DNA of 64,000 bases from Parasphingorhabdus marina DSM 22363 (GCF_900128895.1 NZ_FSQW01000001.1:1550001-1614000), one strand, 5' to 3'; positions 7,962 to 17,207 are shown, counted from the first letter of the stretch. Program-made: numbers and translations. The notes: a model not told the origin generated them from the sequence alone.

Positions 7962-8957
7962 ATGGTCACCGGTATGTCTGATTCATCGCCACGCAAATTG
8001 TCCCAACATTTGGTTGACCCGGAACTGCGGTCATTTGTCGATGCGTTTCCTGATGAAATTCTTACTATGGAAAAGCTGCCAGAAGTGCGGAAACGATTTC
8101 AGGAAAAGGCGGATCAAAATTTCGTGCGCGTTGTTCCTGCACATTTGGAACGCAAGGAGATTCGCCTGACCAGCCGGGACGGGCTGGCGGAGATAACTGC
8201 TCTGATGTACCTAAACAAGCAGGGCAACCGCCCATCCCCGGCTTTTCTCCATATTCACGGGGGTGGACTTGTCGCCGGCTGTGCCCGGGCCCATGACAGG
8301 CGGAACTTGCGGTTGTGTGGCGAACTGGGAATCACAGTTTTGTCGGTCGATTACAGGCTGGCCCCGGAAAATCCCTATCCTGCAGCCATGCAGGATTGTC
8401 TGGGGGCTCTGGACTGGCTGTTTGAAAATGCCGCGGCCGTCGGCATAGACCCGGCCGCCATTGCGGTCGGTGGCGATAGTGCCGGTGGAGGGCTTGCAGC
8501 TGGCTTGTGTCAGGCAGTTCGCGACGAGGGAACGGATTCCATTGCATCCCAGCATTTAGTGTACCCGATGCTGGATCATCAAACTGGAATGCCCGAGCAA
8601 CCGACAAACCCGCTGGTTGGCGAATATGTGTGGACGCCACAGAAAAATCAGTTTGGCTGGCAGTCATATCTCGGCCCACAAAAGCCTGTTTCCCCCGCCG
8701 TACCAGCTGCCGCCGAAAGATTGAATAATCTGCCGCCTGCCTGGATCTGGGTTGGTCAACTTGATCTCTTTCGCGACGAGAGCATCAGTTATGCCAATCG
8801 ACTGATGACTGAAGGCGTACCCACTGAATTACACGTCGTTCCCGGCGCGGTGCATGGATTTTCACAAGTGACAGATGCTGCGCTGACTGTTCGTTTCGAA
8901 TCAGAATATGTCGATAGCTTCCGGCACCTGCTTTTAGCCAATATCGATTCAACATGA
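7962..8957 (+). CDS. Alpha/beta hydrolase, hormone-sensitive-lipase type esterase
   Basis: 331 residues with the HSL-family oxyanion motif HGGG (IHGGGLVAGCA) near residue 100, the nucleophile elbow GDSAGGG with its Ser, and a C-terminal GAVHGFS that supplies the His; the acid is probably the Asp in QLDLFRDES. This is a soluble carboxylesterase or lactonase. The first ATG (7962) and a second one four codons on (7974, MSDSSPRK) are both possible starts; neither has a strong ribosome site. It is the last gene of the plus-strand unit beginning with the GPH symporter. Confidence 0.9.
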   Translation: MVTGMSDSSPRKLSQHLVDPELRSFVDAFPDEILTMEKLPEVRKRFQEKADQNFVRVVPAHLERKEIRLTSRDGLAEITALMYLNKQGNRPSPAFLHIHGGGLVAGCARAHDRRNLRLCGELGITVLSVDYRLAPENPYPAAMQDCLGALDWLFENAAAVGIDPAAIAVGGDSAGGGLAAGLCQAVRDEGTDSIASQHLVYPMLDHQTGMPEQPTNPLVGEYVWTPQKNQFGWQSYLGPQKPVSPAVPAAAERLNNLPPAWIWVGQLDLFRDESISYANRLMTEGVPTELHVVPGAVHGFSQVTDAALTVRFESEYVDSFRHLLLANIDST

Positions 8958-9040
8958 TGGAGATCGACAAGGCTCATTATGTCAAGTTCATGGGATGATG
9001 CATCGGAAGGAAATAGAGGAAGACAAGTCGCCAGTGTCAG

Positions 9041-9057
9041 CTTTGGGCGCAAAAGCG
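9041..9057. repeat. Dispersed repeat, 17-base copy
   Basis: CTTTGGGCGCAAAAGCG is identical to bases 22846-22862. Related, more degenerate copies lie at 22756-22774, 23364-23388 and 31127-31138. All are intergenic and at the edges of gene blocks. Confidence 0.6.
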
Positions 9058-9619
9058 AACGCTCCACTTACGGTCCGGATCTCGGCTTACCCTAAATAGG
9101 AATCAGAAATCTCATGATCGGATCGTACTGAAATTGAAAACTATTGGTGAGATAAGGCATATCTGAAGGGGCTAGCGCCTGTTTTTGGTGGCATCGATAG
9201 CGACTCAAGGCTGTGTTGTGGTCATGGTCGCCAGACTTGATCTTTCAACAAAAAACATACAACGGAAGTGAAGTCGTACTCCTTCGAAGTTCTGCATTTC
9301 CAGGGGCCAAAAAGGTACAACAGGCTCATCGGTTAACAGGTCAGAAAGTATGAATACCGGAGCGGACGTAGACTACAAGTTTTCTTCGATAACGGAAGGC
9401 CGGCCATACTTTACAGTTTGTCGTCCGGCTTGCGGAGGAGAAATTCACTCTGGCTGGCAATGTCGCAGATGGGATCGGGTCTGGCGTTTCACTAGCTCAT
9501 CATAGCATATGTTTGTTTGAATCAATTGTAACAGCGATCAGGTTTGTTGGCCTAAACAACAAACAGGTAATGGCTTATCAGAATAACGGCAGCTGGCACA
9601 AAACCAGTTGCGATAATTG

Positions 9620-9631
9620 TACAACTCTGTA
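9620..9631. promoter_or_regulatory. Probable TetR operator, site 1 (TACA-N4-TGTA)
   Basis: TACA-ACTC-TGTA, 45 bases upstream of the Rieske start. The same spaced inverted repeat occurs twice between the divergent ThuA-like and TonB-receptor genes (17208-17219 and 17242-17253). The flanks at 9617 and 17239 also match (AATTGTACA before, AAAAATG after). The TetR gene is the third gene of the operon that this site would control. Confidence 0.6.
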
Positions 9632-9675
9632 TAAAAATGTTATTACAGCATTGACTGAGGTATGGAGGCGCGAAA

Positions 9676-11025
9676 ATGCCTGTTCGATCAACTGAGGCGC
9701 CTAGGCCGACTGTGGCGGAAATGCTTGCCGCCGACAACCGCGCGGTGCCGGACGTTTTGCTCAACAAAGGTGAGGCGGAGGTCACCCTCAAGCCGATTCC
9801 CAAGGAAAGATATTACTCAGCAGAGTTTGCGAGCAAGGAGTTTGACGGCGTTTGGGGCAAGGCCTGGCAGATGGCGTGTCGGGTGGAAGATATTCCGGAA
9901 AAGGGTGATTACCTTGTCTACCAGATAGGCGATACGTCGCTTTTGATTGTGCGGGTCAGTGAGGACAGCGTCAAGGCGCTGCACAATGTCTGCTTGCATC
10001 GCGGCCGGCTGTTGCGGGATGAAGACGGCAAAGCGCGGGACTTCAAGTGCCCTTTCCACGGATTTGCATGGCATATTGACGGCCGTTGCAAGTTTATCCC
10101 GAATGAATGGGATTTCGGGCATATTGACAAGGATGCGTTCGGTCTCCCCGAAGCACGTGTTGAGCTTTGGGAGGGCTTTGTATTTGTCAACCTGAATGCA
10201 GATGCCGAGCCCCTGGAGGACTTTTTGGAGAACGTTCCAGAGGCTTACAGAACGAGAGGCTGGTCTCTCGGGGCGCGCACGAAAACTGTCCATGTTCAAA
10301 AAATCAACCGATGTAACTGGAAGGTCGCCCTCGAAGCATTTATTGAAAGTTTCCATGTCACTGAAACCCATCGTGGTGCGGCGCCATATCTTGGTGATGC
10401 GAACACGCAATATGATGTTTGGGAAAATTCCAAGCATACCCGCATGATTTCTCCCCGGGGATTGCACAGTCCGAATATCAGGCCGATTTCTGATGTCGAG
10501 GTTTTTCGGGCAGCAGTAAGAGGTGTCGCAGCTGATGAAATAGAAGTGCCGGACGGGGAGTTTGAACCGCGCGCCGCCATCGGTCAATTGCGGCGGCAGG
10601 GTCTGGTAGAGTCTGGCGTAGAAGTTGCCGAACAGGCAACCGACTCGGAATTGATAGACACCATTCACTACCATATTTTTCCCAATCTCGTGTGCTGGGC
10701 GGGCTGGGGATCATATTTGGTCTACCGGTTTCGCCCTTACAAGAAGGATCCGGAAATGTCCGTAATGGACATCATGTTTCTGGATCCGGCGGCCGAACCT
10801 TCTGGTCGATTGGAGCCACAGATCATCGGCCCGGATGCGAGTCATCATGAAGCCCCGCAACTCGGGGGGTATTGTGATGTGTTTGACGAAGATTCCGGGA
10901 ATCTCGAATCATTGCAGCACGGATTGCGTGCGATGACTACGGCCGGCCCGGTTACCGCCAGTTACCAGGAAGCACGTATCCGGCATTTTCATGAAATCCT
11001 TGGCCAGTATATTAAAGATGACTGA
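9676..11025 (+). CDS. Rieske non-haem iron oxygenase, alpha subunit
   Basis: 449 residues. The Rieske [2Fe-2S] ligands are C106-x-H108 and C125-x2-H128. The catalytic domain shows NWKVALEAFIESFHVTETH, giving His227 and His232 as mononuclear iron ligands with Glu224 at the position that is normally the bridging Asp. This protein hydroxylates or demethylates an organic substrate with O2 and electrons from a reductase. No ferredoxin, reductase or beta subunit is present nearby, so electrons must come from elsewhere. The ATG has GGAGG eleven bases upstream. It overlaps the P450 gene by eight bases and heads an operon of five genes. Glu as bridge is known from CntA-type enzymes; the substrate remains open. 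Confidence 0.92.
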   Translation: MPVRSTEAPRPTVAEMLAADNRAVPDVLLNKGEAEVTLKPIPKERYYSAEFASKEFDGVWGKAWQMACRVEDIPEKGDYLVYQIGDTSLLIVRVSEDSVKALHNVCLHRGRLLRDEDGKARDFKCPFHGFAWHIDGRCKFIPNEWDFGHIDKDAFGLPEARVELWEGFVFVNLNADAEPLEDFLENVPEAYRTRGWSLGARTKTVHVQKINRCNWKVALEAFIESFHVTETHRGAAPYLGDANTQYDVWENSKHTRMISPRGLHSPNIRPISDVEVFRAAVRGVAADEIEVPDGEFEPRAAIGQLRRQGLVESGVEVAEQATDSELIDTIHYHIFPNLVCWAGWGSYLVYRFRPYKKDPEMSVMDIMFLDPAAEPSGRLEPQIIGPDASHHEAPQLGGYCDVFDEDSGNLESLQHGLRAMTTAGPVTASYQEARIRHFHEILGQYIKDD

Positions 11026-12268
11026 CACTTTGACCCTCGAACAGAGATTTCGTCCGCGAGAGGACGGATTTATGAACAGTCCGGATGAAGGCTATCGTCA
11101 TTTGCGCCAGCGGGCCCCGGTTTGGGAAGAGCCGGAAACCGGCATCTGGTTTGTCACCACATATGATATTGCCGAGGAAATCATGCGTAATCATGACCGC
11201 TTTTCAAGCGCGGTCGACCGCATATCTATGCGCAAGGGGGGGCTACCTGAAAAGGCTCAGGAAATCCGCAAGCAAGGATGGCCAATGGCGCTGACCCTGA
11301 GCCACAATGACACGCCATCACATGATGAATATCGAAAACTGGTTGGGTCGTTTTTCATGCCAAAGCGGCTCAAGCAGGTTCGCCCTTTTGTGTCGTTGCA
11401 AATCCAGAATTTGCTGAACGATATCGAGAAGAAAACCGGCACTTTCGATTTTCTCTCCGCGTTTTCAGTCCCGCTGCCGATCGCGGTGATTGGCGAATAT
11501 CTCGGGATGCGGCATCTGGGTGATGAAAATCTAAAAATCTGGTCGGATGCATTTGCCGATGAAATCGGATTTCTGACAGATGATGACCGTGCGAACGAGA
11601 TTGCTTCACTTACTCTCGCCTGTCATCGGGAGATGGTTGCGCTTGCCGACCAGCGGCGCGGCCAACAAGGTGATGACGTGATATCCGCTCTCGCCAACGC
11701 GGAGATGCCCGATGGCAGGACGCTAGAAAATTCAGAAATATTGTCGATCCTTACCCAATTGCTGGTGGCTGGCAATGAGACCACGACTTCCACACTGAAT
11801 TTCGCGGTTACCCATTTCGCGCAGGTTCCCGACATGTTCGATCGGCTCAAGAGCAACCCGGATCTGGTTCCCCGCTTTGTTGAAGAGATCTTGCGGGTGG
11901 AAAGTCCCATTCAGGGCCAGTTTCGCAAGGCCGTGGGTGATCAGGAAGTGGGCGGTGTTCTAATTCCCGATGGCTCGCTTATTCACGTCCGGTTCGGTTC
12001 GGTTAATCGTGACGAGACAGTTTGGGGAGTAAACAGCGGATCCTTAGATCTGGATGCCAGGCAGCCAAAGCCGCACATGGCGTTTGGAAACGGAATCCAT
12101 TTCTGTGTCGGAGCCGCATTGTCGCGGCTGGAATTGAATGATGCGATTTTTGCTATGCTCGAGAGGTTCGAAGGCGTTAGGCTCAAGTGCTCGATAGATG
12201 AATTGCAATTTGCCAGACACTTTCATCAGAGACGAGTTAACTTGTTGCCTGTGGAGTTTATACGATGA
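11018..12268 (+). CDS. Cytochrome P450
   Basis: 416 residues when started at the ATG that overlaps the Rieske stop (ATGACTGA); another ATG at 10991 would overlap more. P450 marks: I-helix oxygen-binding AGNET at 251-255, ExxR at 290-293 (EEILR), and the haem loop FGNGIHFCVG with Cys363. It is a soluble class I bacterial P450 that needs ferredoxin and reductase, which are not encoded here. The ATGA junction with the TetR gene and the overlap with the Rieske gene show one operon. It probably hydroxylates the same substrate or an intermediate of the Rieske enzyme. Confidence 0.94.
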   Translation: MTDTLTLEQRFRPREDGFMNSPDEGYRHLRQRAPVWEEPETGIWFVTTYDIAEEIMRNHDRFSSAVDRISMRKGGLPEKAQEIRKQGWPMALTLSHNDTPSHDEYRKLVGSFFMPKRLKQVRPFVSLQIQNLLNDIEKKTGTFDFLSAFSVPLPIAVIGEYLGMRHLGDENLKIWSDAFADEIGFLTDDDRANEIASLTLACHREMVALADQRRGQQGDDVISALANAEMPDGRTLENSEILSILTQLLVAGNETTTSTLNFAVTHFAQVPDMFDRLKSNPDLVPRFVEEILRVESPIQGQFRKAVGDQEVGGVLIPDGSLIHVRFGSVNRDETVWGVNSGSLDLDARQPKPHMAFGNGIHFCVGAALSRLELNDAIFAMLERFEGVRLKCSIDELQFARHFHQRRVNLLPVEFIR

Positions 12269-12957
12269 ATGCTGCCAAGACTGACTCGGACTATGGGGGT
12301 TCGCTAAGAGATCCCGCTGCCCTGAACGAAGGAGAAATCAGAAGAAGCAGAAAAACCAGATTGCGAATACTCAATGCGGGCATGATCAGCCTGGCTGAAA
12401 ACGGGCATAAGAAACTGTCGACGACAATGGTCGCAAAGCGGGCAGGTATCACGAGATCTGCGATGCTTTATCATTTCGGCTCCCGCAAGGACCTGCTCCA
12501 TGCCATTATTCGACATGTAACCAGGAGGCGTCTGGCAATGTATCAGGACGCTATGGAGAAGTTGCCGCATGACGAAAATTTCCTCAATGCTGCGATCGAT
12601 ATCGCATGGGAACAGTTGCAGACACCCGAATTTGCTGCCTTTGCAGAACTGGCTCAGGCTTCCCGAACCGATAAGGAACTTGCAGAATTGTTCAATCCGG
12701 CGATGGCTGCATATGATCAGGAACGCAGAAAATGCGCGCTTAAACTCTTCCCTCAGAAGGAAACGGTTGGGCTGGGGTTTGACTTGCGACGTGACATCGT
12801 GCGCTTCTTGCTTGAAGGCATCGCTCAGCAGGATGGTATCACCTTTAACGAGAGGGAGCGCAAGGATTCCCTCGTGGTATTTCTGAAAACGTTAATCAGC
12901 ACATCGGCGGGGGTTCGGTTGCTGGAAAAATCCGTGGAAAATAGCAAGAAAACCTGA
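12265..12957 (+). CDS. TetR/AcrR-family transcriptional regulator
   Basis: 230 residues. The N-terminal helix-turn-helix lies at about 30-85 (RLRILNAGMISLAENGHKKLSTTMVAKRAGITRSAMLYHFGSRKDLL, read in two pieces here), with the typical YHF-x-x-K-x-x-L end of the DNA-binding domain. The C-terminal ligand domain is not recognisable by substrate. It overlaps the P450 stop by four bases (ATGA) and the MFS start by one. It is therefore part of the operon it likely controls; the TACA-N4-TGTA sites at 9620, 17208 and 17242 are the proposed operators. An efflux or catabolic substrate would be the inducer. Confidence 0.92.
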   Translation: MNAAKTDSDYGGSLRDPAALNEGEIRRSRKTRLRILNAGMISLAENGHKKLSTTMVAKRAGITRSAMLYHFGSRKDLLHAIIRHVTRRRLAMYQDAMEKLPHDENFLNAAIDIAWEQLQTPEFAAFAELAQASRTDKELAELFNPAMAAYDQERRKCALKLFPQKETVGLGFDLRRDIVRFLLEGIAQQDGITFNERERKDSLVVFLKTLISTSAGVRLLEKSVENSKKT

Positions 12958-14276
12958 TGGCGGCAGCGGAGGTTCCTCCGGCGGGCGAAAAGCCCTGGCC
13001 CGCCCCTGTCCTCGCATGGACGGCCCTGATCATATTGGCAATCGCCAACATTCTGTCCTATCTTGACCGGATAATCATCAACCTCCTGGTCGAACCAATA
13101 CAGGCGGATCTGGCGATCAATGACACCCAGTTCAGTCTGTTGCAAGGCTTGGCTTTCGGACTGTTCTACACACTTTTGGCACTTCCCATAGGGCGACGAG
13201 TGGACTCCCAGTCGCGGAAACCTATAATTGCCATCGGCGTAGCCGTATTCAGCCTTTTTTCACTTCTGTCCGGATTTGCAAAGACTTTTGGTCAGCTGTT
13301 TCTAGCGCGGGTGGGGGTTGGGGCAGGAGAAGCCTCTGTAACCCCCACTGCCTATTCCCTGATTTCGGACTATTTCCCACCGGAACGGCTGGGCCGCGCG
13401 ATGAGCATATTCACAATGACGGCATTTGTCGGGATCGGTCTCGCCTATATGGCTGGTGGTGCTGCAATTGCCGCAATCGCTGCATGGGATGCTCCGGGCT
13501 TGATAGATGACCTTGAACCTTGGAGACGGGTTTTTGTCGTCATCTCGATTCCGGGACTTTTTATCATACCGCTGCTCCTGATGTTAAAGGAACCCGAGCG
13601 GAGAGGGCGAAAAAGTGAAAAAATGCTGCCCGTGAAGCAGGTTTTTAGCCACATCTGGAGACAGGGGAAAGGCTTTGCCTTGCTGCTTGCGGGGTTTAGC
13701 ATGATCACAATGTCGGGCTATGCATCTACTGTTTGGACTCCTGCATTGTTCATTCGGGTCTTTGACTGGACGGCGCCGGAAATTGGTTTTGCCTACGGGG
13801 CGCTCTACCTCGTTCTTGGGCCAGCAGGAGCCATTCTGGCGGGTACGATTTGTGACAAAATGACGGCCAAAGGTTTTAAGGACGCGCCCTTGAGAGTGGC
13901 GGCCTTTGGCTTTGTGGGTACCGGGCTATTCGGTGGCATCGCACCGCTCTTGCCAAACGGGACATTGGCCCTGTCATGTTTTGCGCCGACCATGATCATG
14001 TCCACGATGCCGTACCCGATGGCGGCAACAGCTATTCAGTTGATCACACCAAACGAGCTTCGCGGTCAGGTTACGGCATTCTATTTGCTCATCATCAATG
14101 TCATCGGACTGGGGCTCGGGCCGATTGTTGTCGGTCTGTTCAGCGATTTTGCCTTTCCCCAGCCTGACGGGGTTCGCTACTCCCTTGCCATCGTCAATGC
14201 GGCGTGCGCACCGGTGGCATTGTTCTTCCTTGTCGGAGCATTTCGGCCCTATGCAAAACTCAGGAATTCCGCATGA
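12957..14276 (+). CDS. MFS transporter (spinster-like / ACS-type)
   Basis: 439 residues with about twelve membrane segments. Near residue 30 is NILSYLDRIIINLLVEPIQADL, the helix-1 pattern seen in spinster-like and hexuronate/anion MFS carriers of sphingomonads; GRRVDSQSRKPII is the loop 2-3 motif in degenerate form. An unusual hydrophilic loop with DAPGLIDDLEPWRR follows helix 5. Likely inner-membrane import of the cluster substrate after passage through the TonB receptor. Start and stop overlap the neighbours by one and four bases, so it is translated with them. Confidence 0.88.
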   Translation: MAAAEVPPAGEKPWPAPVLAWTALIILAIANILSYLDRIIINLLVEPIQADLAINDTQFSLLQGLAFGLFYTLLALPIGRRVDSQSRKPIIAIGVAVFSLFSLLSGFAKTFGQLFLARVGVGAGEASVTPTAYSLISDYFPPERLGRAMSIFTMTAFVGIGLAYMAGGAAIAAIAAWDAPGLIDDLEPWRRVFVVISIPGLFIIPLLLMLKEPERRGRKSEKMLPVKQVFSHIWRQGKGFALLLAGFSMITMSGYASTVWTPALFIRVFDWTAPEIGFAYGALYLVLGPAGAILAGTICDKMTAKGFKDAPLRVAAFGFVGTGLFGGIAPLLPNGTLALSCFAPTMIMSTMPYPMAATAIQLITPNELRGQVTAFYLLIINVIGLGLGPIVVGLFSDFAFPQPDGVRYSLAIVNAACAPVALFFLVGAFRPYAKLRNSA

Positions 14277-15049
14277 AACTGAAGGGTAAAACCGCACTGG
14301 TGACCGGCGCTGCTGGTGGCATTGGTGCCGAAGTTTGTCGGCTGTTCTCGAAAGAAGGTGCGAACATTGTTGTCGCCGATATCGACGCGGATGCGGCGGA
14401 ACAACTGGCTGCGCAAGTTGCTGATTCTGCAATTGCGGTTGCCCTTGATGTGTCCAGTCAAAGCTCTTGGACTGCGGTCGCGCAGAGATTTGAAGATGAT
14501 GAAGTTGCGCTGGACATACTTGTTAACGCAGCCGGTATTTCCGGTTTCGGCAACATTGATGAAATCGACTATGCTTTCTGGACGCGATTTCAGAATATCA
14601 ACGCCGATTCCATATTCCTGTCTGTGAAATCCATGCTTCCCATGCTGAGGAAATCGCAAGCCGCATCAGTTCTCAACATGGGCTCGACCCTTGCGCTCAA
14701 GCCAAATGGCCAATTGCCGGCATATTCGGCTGCCAAGGGTTCGTTGAGGTCAGCGACAAAATCGCTGGCACTCTATTTTGCTGAGAACGGAGATAATATT
14801 CGTTGCAACGCGATACACCCGGGGTCGACGTTGACGCCCATGATGGAGGCCAATCTGGGAAATAGCAGCGAAGAGCGGCAGGCCAATTATCAGGCCCGCA
14901 TTGACATCCACCCGCTCGGCAAGGTGCTTGGCAGAATAACGCTGCCGGACGACATTGCCAAAGCAGCTCTTTTTCTTTGCAGCGACGATGCCACATTTAT
15001 CACTGGCGTAGATTTGGCAGTTGATGGCGGGGCAACCGCGTTTTGCTAA
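14273..15049 (+). CDS. Short-chain dehydrogenase/reductase
   Basis: 258 residues. TGAAGGIGAEV near residue 11 binds the cofactor, an Asp-x-Asp pair after the second strand (VVADIDAD) favours NAD(H), NAAG marks strand four, and the catalytic residues are the Ser in NMGST and Tyr/Lys in YSAAK. The ATG overlaps the MFS stop (ATGA), so this is the last gene of the Rieske operon. Its stop overlaps the stop of the convergent SDR gene: the four bases 15046-15049 (CTAA) hold both stops. It probably oxidises the alcohol made by the Rieske or P450 enzyme. Confidence 0.92.
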   Translation: MKLKGKTALVTGAAGGIGAEVCRLFSKEGANIVVADIDADAAEQLAAQVADSAIAVALDVSSQSSWTAVAQRFEDDEVALDILVNAAGISGFGNIDEIDYAFWTRFQNINADSIFLSVKSMLPMLRKSQAASVLNMGSTLALKPNGQLPAYSAAKGSLRSATKSLALYFAENGDNIRCNAIHPGSTLTPMMEANLGNSSEERQANYQARIDIHPLGKVLGRITLPDDIAKAALFLCSDDATFITGVDLAVDGGATAFC

Positions 15050-15801
15050 AGAGAGACACGCTTGGTTTGCCCGCCATCCACGGTAACATTGATCCCGGTG
15101 ATCCATGACGCGCGTTCGCTGAGAAGGAAAATCACGGCGTCAGCAATTTCCTCAGGTGTGCCGAGCCGACCAAACGGAATCGAGGCTACGGTATTTTCAT
15201 AATAGTCGGGATAGTTCACCTTGTGGCGCTCCCAGTTCCCCCCTGGAAACATAATGGCTCCAGGTGAAACGCAATTGATACGAATGCCATCTTTCGCCAC
15301 AACCTGCGACAACTGCTTGGCATATACGATGAGACCGGCCTTCATAACATTATACGCTTGCACAAAGGGATAATGTTCGAGTGCTGCCGTGGAAACAATG
15401 AAGACTGCAGAACCGTTATTTTCAGCCAAATAGGGTCGCAGGACATCCATGCCTCTGACGGTGCCCATGAGATCTACCTCAAAATTGTTCCGCCAGTTCT
15501 CTTCTTCAGCTCCGCCACCTGCAGAAACGTTGGGGACGAACGCATTACAACCGCCTAGCCATTCTGCCGCATCTTTCAGCCATTTGCGATAAGCTTCGCC
15601 ATCGCCGACATCAACAGATGTTCCCTGAACCTTATGCCCCTTGTCCGTCCATTCCTTTGCAACAGTATCAATTTCGTCCTGATTTCGCGCGCAAAAGGCG
15701 AGGGACATGCCTGACTCAAGCATCGCTTGCGCAATCCTGTTGCCAATACCTTTCGTTGCTCCGGTTACGATGCCTTTACGGCCTTCCATATTCAAATTCA
15801 T
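15046..15801 (-). CDS. Short-chain dehydrogenase/reductase
   Basis: 251 residues from the ATG at 15801, which has AAGGA seven bases upstream; the longer frame to 15882 overlaps the preceding gene and lacks support. TGATKGIG is the cofactor loop, with CARN after the second strand, an unusual basic end (Arg) that suggests NADP(H). Catalytic residues: Ser in VSTAA and YNVMK. The NNAG element is replaced by PNVSAG, seen in the 3-oxoacyl reductase-like subgroup acting on bulky substrates. It is the last gene of the minus-strand ThuA-CMD-SDR operon, one base from the preceding stop. Confidence 0.9.
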   Translation of the reverse strand: MNLNMEGRKGIVTGATKGIGNRIAQAMLESGMSLAFCARNQDEIDTVAKEWTDKGHKVQGTSVDVGDGEAYRKWLKDAAEWLGGCNAFVPNVSAGGGAEEENWRNNFEVDLMGTVRGMDVLRPYLAENNGSAVFIVSTAALEHYPFVQAYNVMKAGLIVYAKQLSQVVAKDGIRINCVSPGAIMFPGGNWERHKVNYPDYYENTVASIPFGRLGTPEEIADAVIFLLSERASWITGINVTVDGGQTKRVSL

Positions 15802-15802
15802 A

Positions 15803-16390
15803 TTATTTCCTTGTCGTGATGGCGTGCCCGGCATGGGTGAAGTGAGGCTTGTCTTCTGGCAACGAAGACACCCCCTCCTCAAGCGGCGTTCGCATGGCGT
15901 TGAGGGTGACCGATATCATGTGGAACTGTCCGATCAGATAGACCAGATCAATCAACTCTGCGGGATCGAGACACGGCTTCAGCTGTTTCCATACCCTATC
16001 CGTGATTGTCGACTGCGCGTGAATGTCATCTGCGGCTGCCAGAATCGCAGATTCTCTTTCCGTCCAGTTTTCTGAAATGGGGCCGACGCAAATCGCCTCC
16101 AGGTCATCGTCACTGAACCCGACTGATCGGGCAACACGTTCATGCATGCCCCATTCATAGGCGCTTCGGCAATTCCAGCCAACACGCAGGATGGCAATTT
16201 CGCGGTCCCTTACCGGTAACCTGTTGCTTTGCAAAATGTGGATGGCAAACGGCATCCATGCCTTCAGGGTATCTGGCGAATATGCCAACGTCTTGTGCAG
16301 ATTGAAGACCCAGTCGCCGAGCATTTCGCTCAGGTCGTCGGGTAGTTGTTCCTTCGGAATCGGCTGCAAGCCGGGCTGGTCATACTTCAT
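15803..16390 (-). CDS. Carboxymuconolactone decarboxylase (CMD/AhpD-fold) family protein
   Basis: 195 residues. The AhpD-fold core reads REIAILRVGWNCRSAYEWGMH, then FSDDDLEAI, then the helical ESAILAAADDIHAQSTITDRVW repeat-like part and DLVYLIGQFHMIS. Only one Cys lies where thiol-peroxidase members have CxxC, so a decarboxylase, hydrolase or scaffold role is more likely than peroxidase. In many sphingomonad catabolic clusters such proteins sit beside SDRs and oxygenases. The ATG overlaps the ThuA stop by four bases. Reaction unknown. Confidence 0.85.
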   Translation of the reverse strand: MKYDQPGLQPIPKEQLPDDLSEMLGDWVFNLHKTLAYSPDTLKAWMPFAIHILQSNRLPVRDREIAILRVGWNCRSAYEWGMHERVARSVGFSDDDLEAICVGPISENWTERESAILAAADDIHAQSTITDRVWKQLKPCLDPAELIDLVYLIGQFHMISVTLNAMRTPLEEGVSSLPEDKPHFTHAGHAITTRK

Positions 16391-17151
16391 GCACTATTCC
16401 GTTCCATTTGCGGTGTTAGCCCCCACAAGACTGACCGCCGGATCAGTTCATACATTTCCGGTGTCTGCCACGCGCCGCGTTCGATTTCCGGAAAATAGGG
16501 AGTACGATGCGGCGCGTCATAATGTCCCCGCGCATGACCAAGAGTAAGATACAAGATTTCCCCTTTTCCCAGTTTCCGGATGTACATTACCGGATGATCG
16601 GTTTCTTCCCAGTGTTCCCGTGTAAACCCTGGGGCAGACCCGCCAAATCTGGCGCTCAGCAAAACTTCTGCCGGTGCCGAAAAGTCCGAAAGATAAAGTT
16701 CGTCTTCCACTTCAAAGTTCCCGATGTTCTCAACCAGCGGGTGATCTGGTGCGGCATTCGCAACGGTGTATTTCCCCAGCGGCGGATGCCCCTGGAAGGC
16801 GCTGCCGATAAGCCCGAGGAACGGTCCGTTGGCTGGCGCACAAACCACGCCGTCCTCTGTCCACTCAAGCAGCGAGTTGGTTGCATGAAGCGCTATCCAT
16901 CTGCCGCCCCCTTCAATGAACTCCTTTAATTGCTCTGCCGTGCGGTCTGACGGGACAATATTGCATGTATAACTGATCAGCAGACTGTTGAACTCGCCCT
17001 CAAATTCTTCCCAGCTCGAGGACACTTTGGTTCTCACCCGCTCGTCTTCTCCGAGGATTTTGAGCAACTCGAGGCGAGCGAAGTCAAAATCATGTGCCAT
17101 GCCACCCGCAATCAGATGGGCCTCCAGGCGCTGTTTGGTTTCTGCCGACAT
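16387..17151 (-). CDS. ThuA-like domain protein
   Basis: 254 residues from the ATG at 17151, which follows GGAGGTTTG. The glutamine-amidotransferase-like fold of ThuA is recognisable: LISYTCNIVPS, QLKEFIEGGGRWIALHATN, GSAFQGHPPLG, DHPLVENI-FEVEDELYLSDF, and the C-terminal YLTLGHARGHYD. ThuA proteins are linked to sugar or trehalose metabolism, but relatives are frequent in other catabolic clusters where the function is not known. It is first in the minus-strand operon and diverges from the TonB receptor over two TACA-N4-TGTA sites. Confidence 0.85.
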   Translation of the reverse strand: MSAETKQRLEAHLIAGGMAHDFDFARLELLKILGEDERVRTKVSSSWEEFEGEFNSLLISYTCNIVPSDRTAEQLKEFIEGGGRWIALHATNSLLEWTEDGVVCAPANGPFLGLIGSAFQGHPPLGKYTVANAAPDHPLVENIGNFEVEDELYLSDFSAPAEVLLSARFGGSAPGFTREHWEETDHPVMYIRKLGKGEILYLTLGHARGHYDAPHRTPYFPEIERGAWQTPEMYELIRRSVLWGLTPQMERNSA

Positions 17152-17207
17152 CAAACCTCCATCCCTTTCGATAGCAGCGAACAATCAGAGCTGTCAAAAT
17201 ATAACTA

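Larger units (their letters stand above)
8958..9675. other. Long intergenic region between two catabolic clusters
   Basis: Over 700 bases with no credible gene. The one open frame of note (9513-9695) overlaps the Rieske gene start and the operator and has no family resemblance. It contains the element CTTTGGGCGCAAAAGCG at 9041-9057, repeated at 22846-22862, and near its right end the operator and promoter of the Rieske operon. The rest shows nothing I can name. Confidence 0.6.

Noticed and set aside
9513-9695. 60-residue frame before the Rieske gene
   Set aside because: It overlaps the operator and the Rieske start, has no ribosome site and resembles nothing known.
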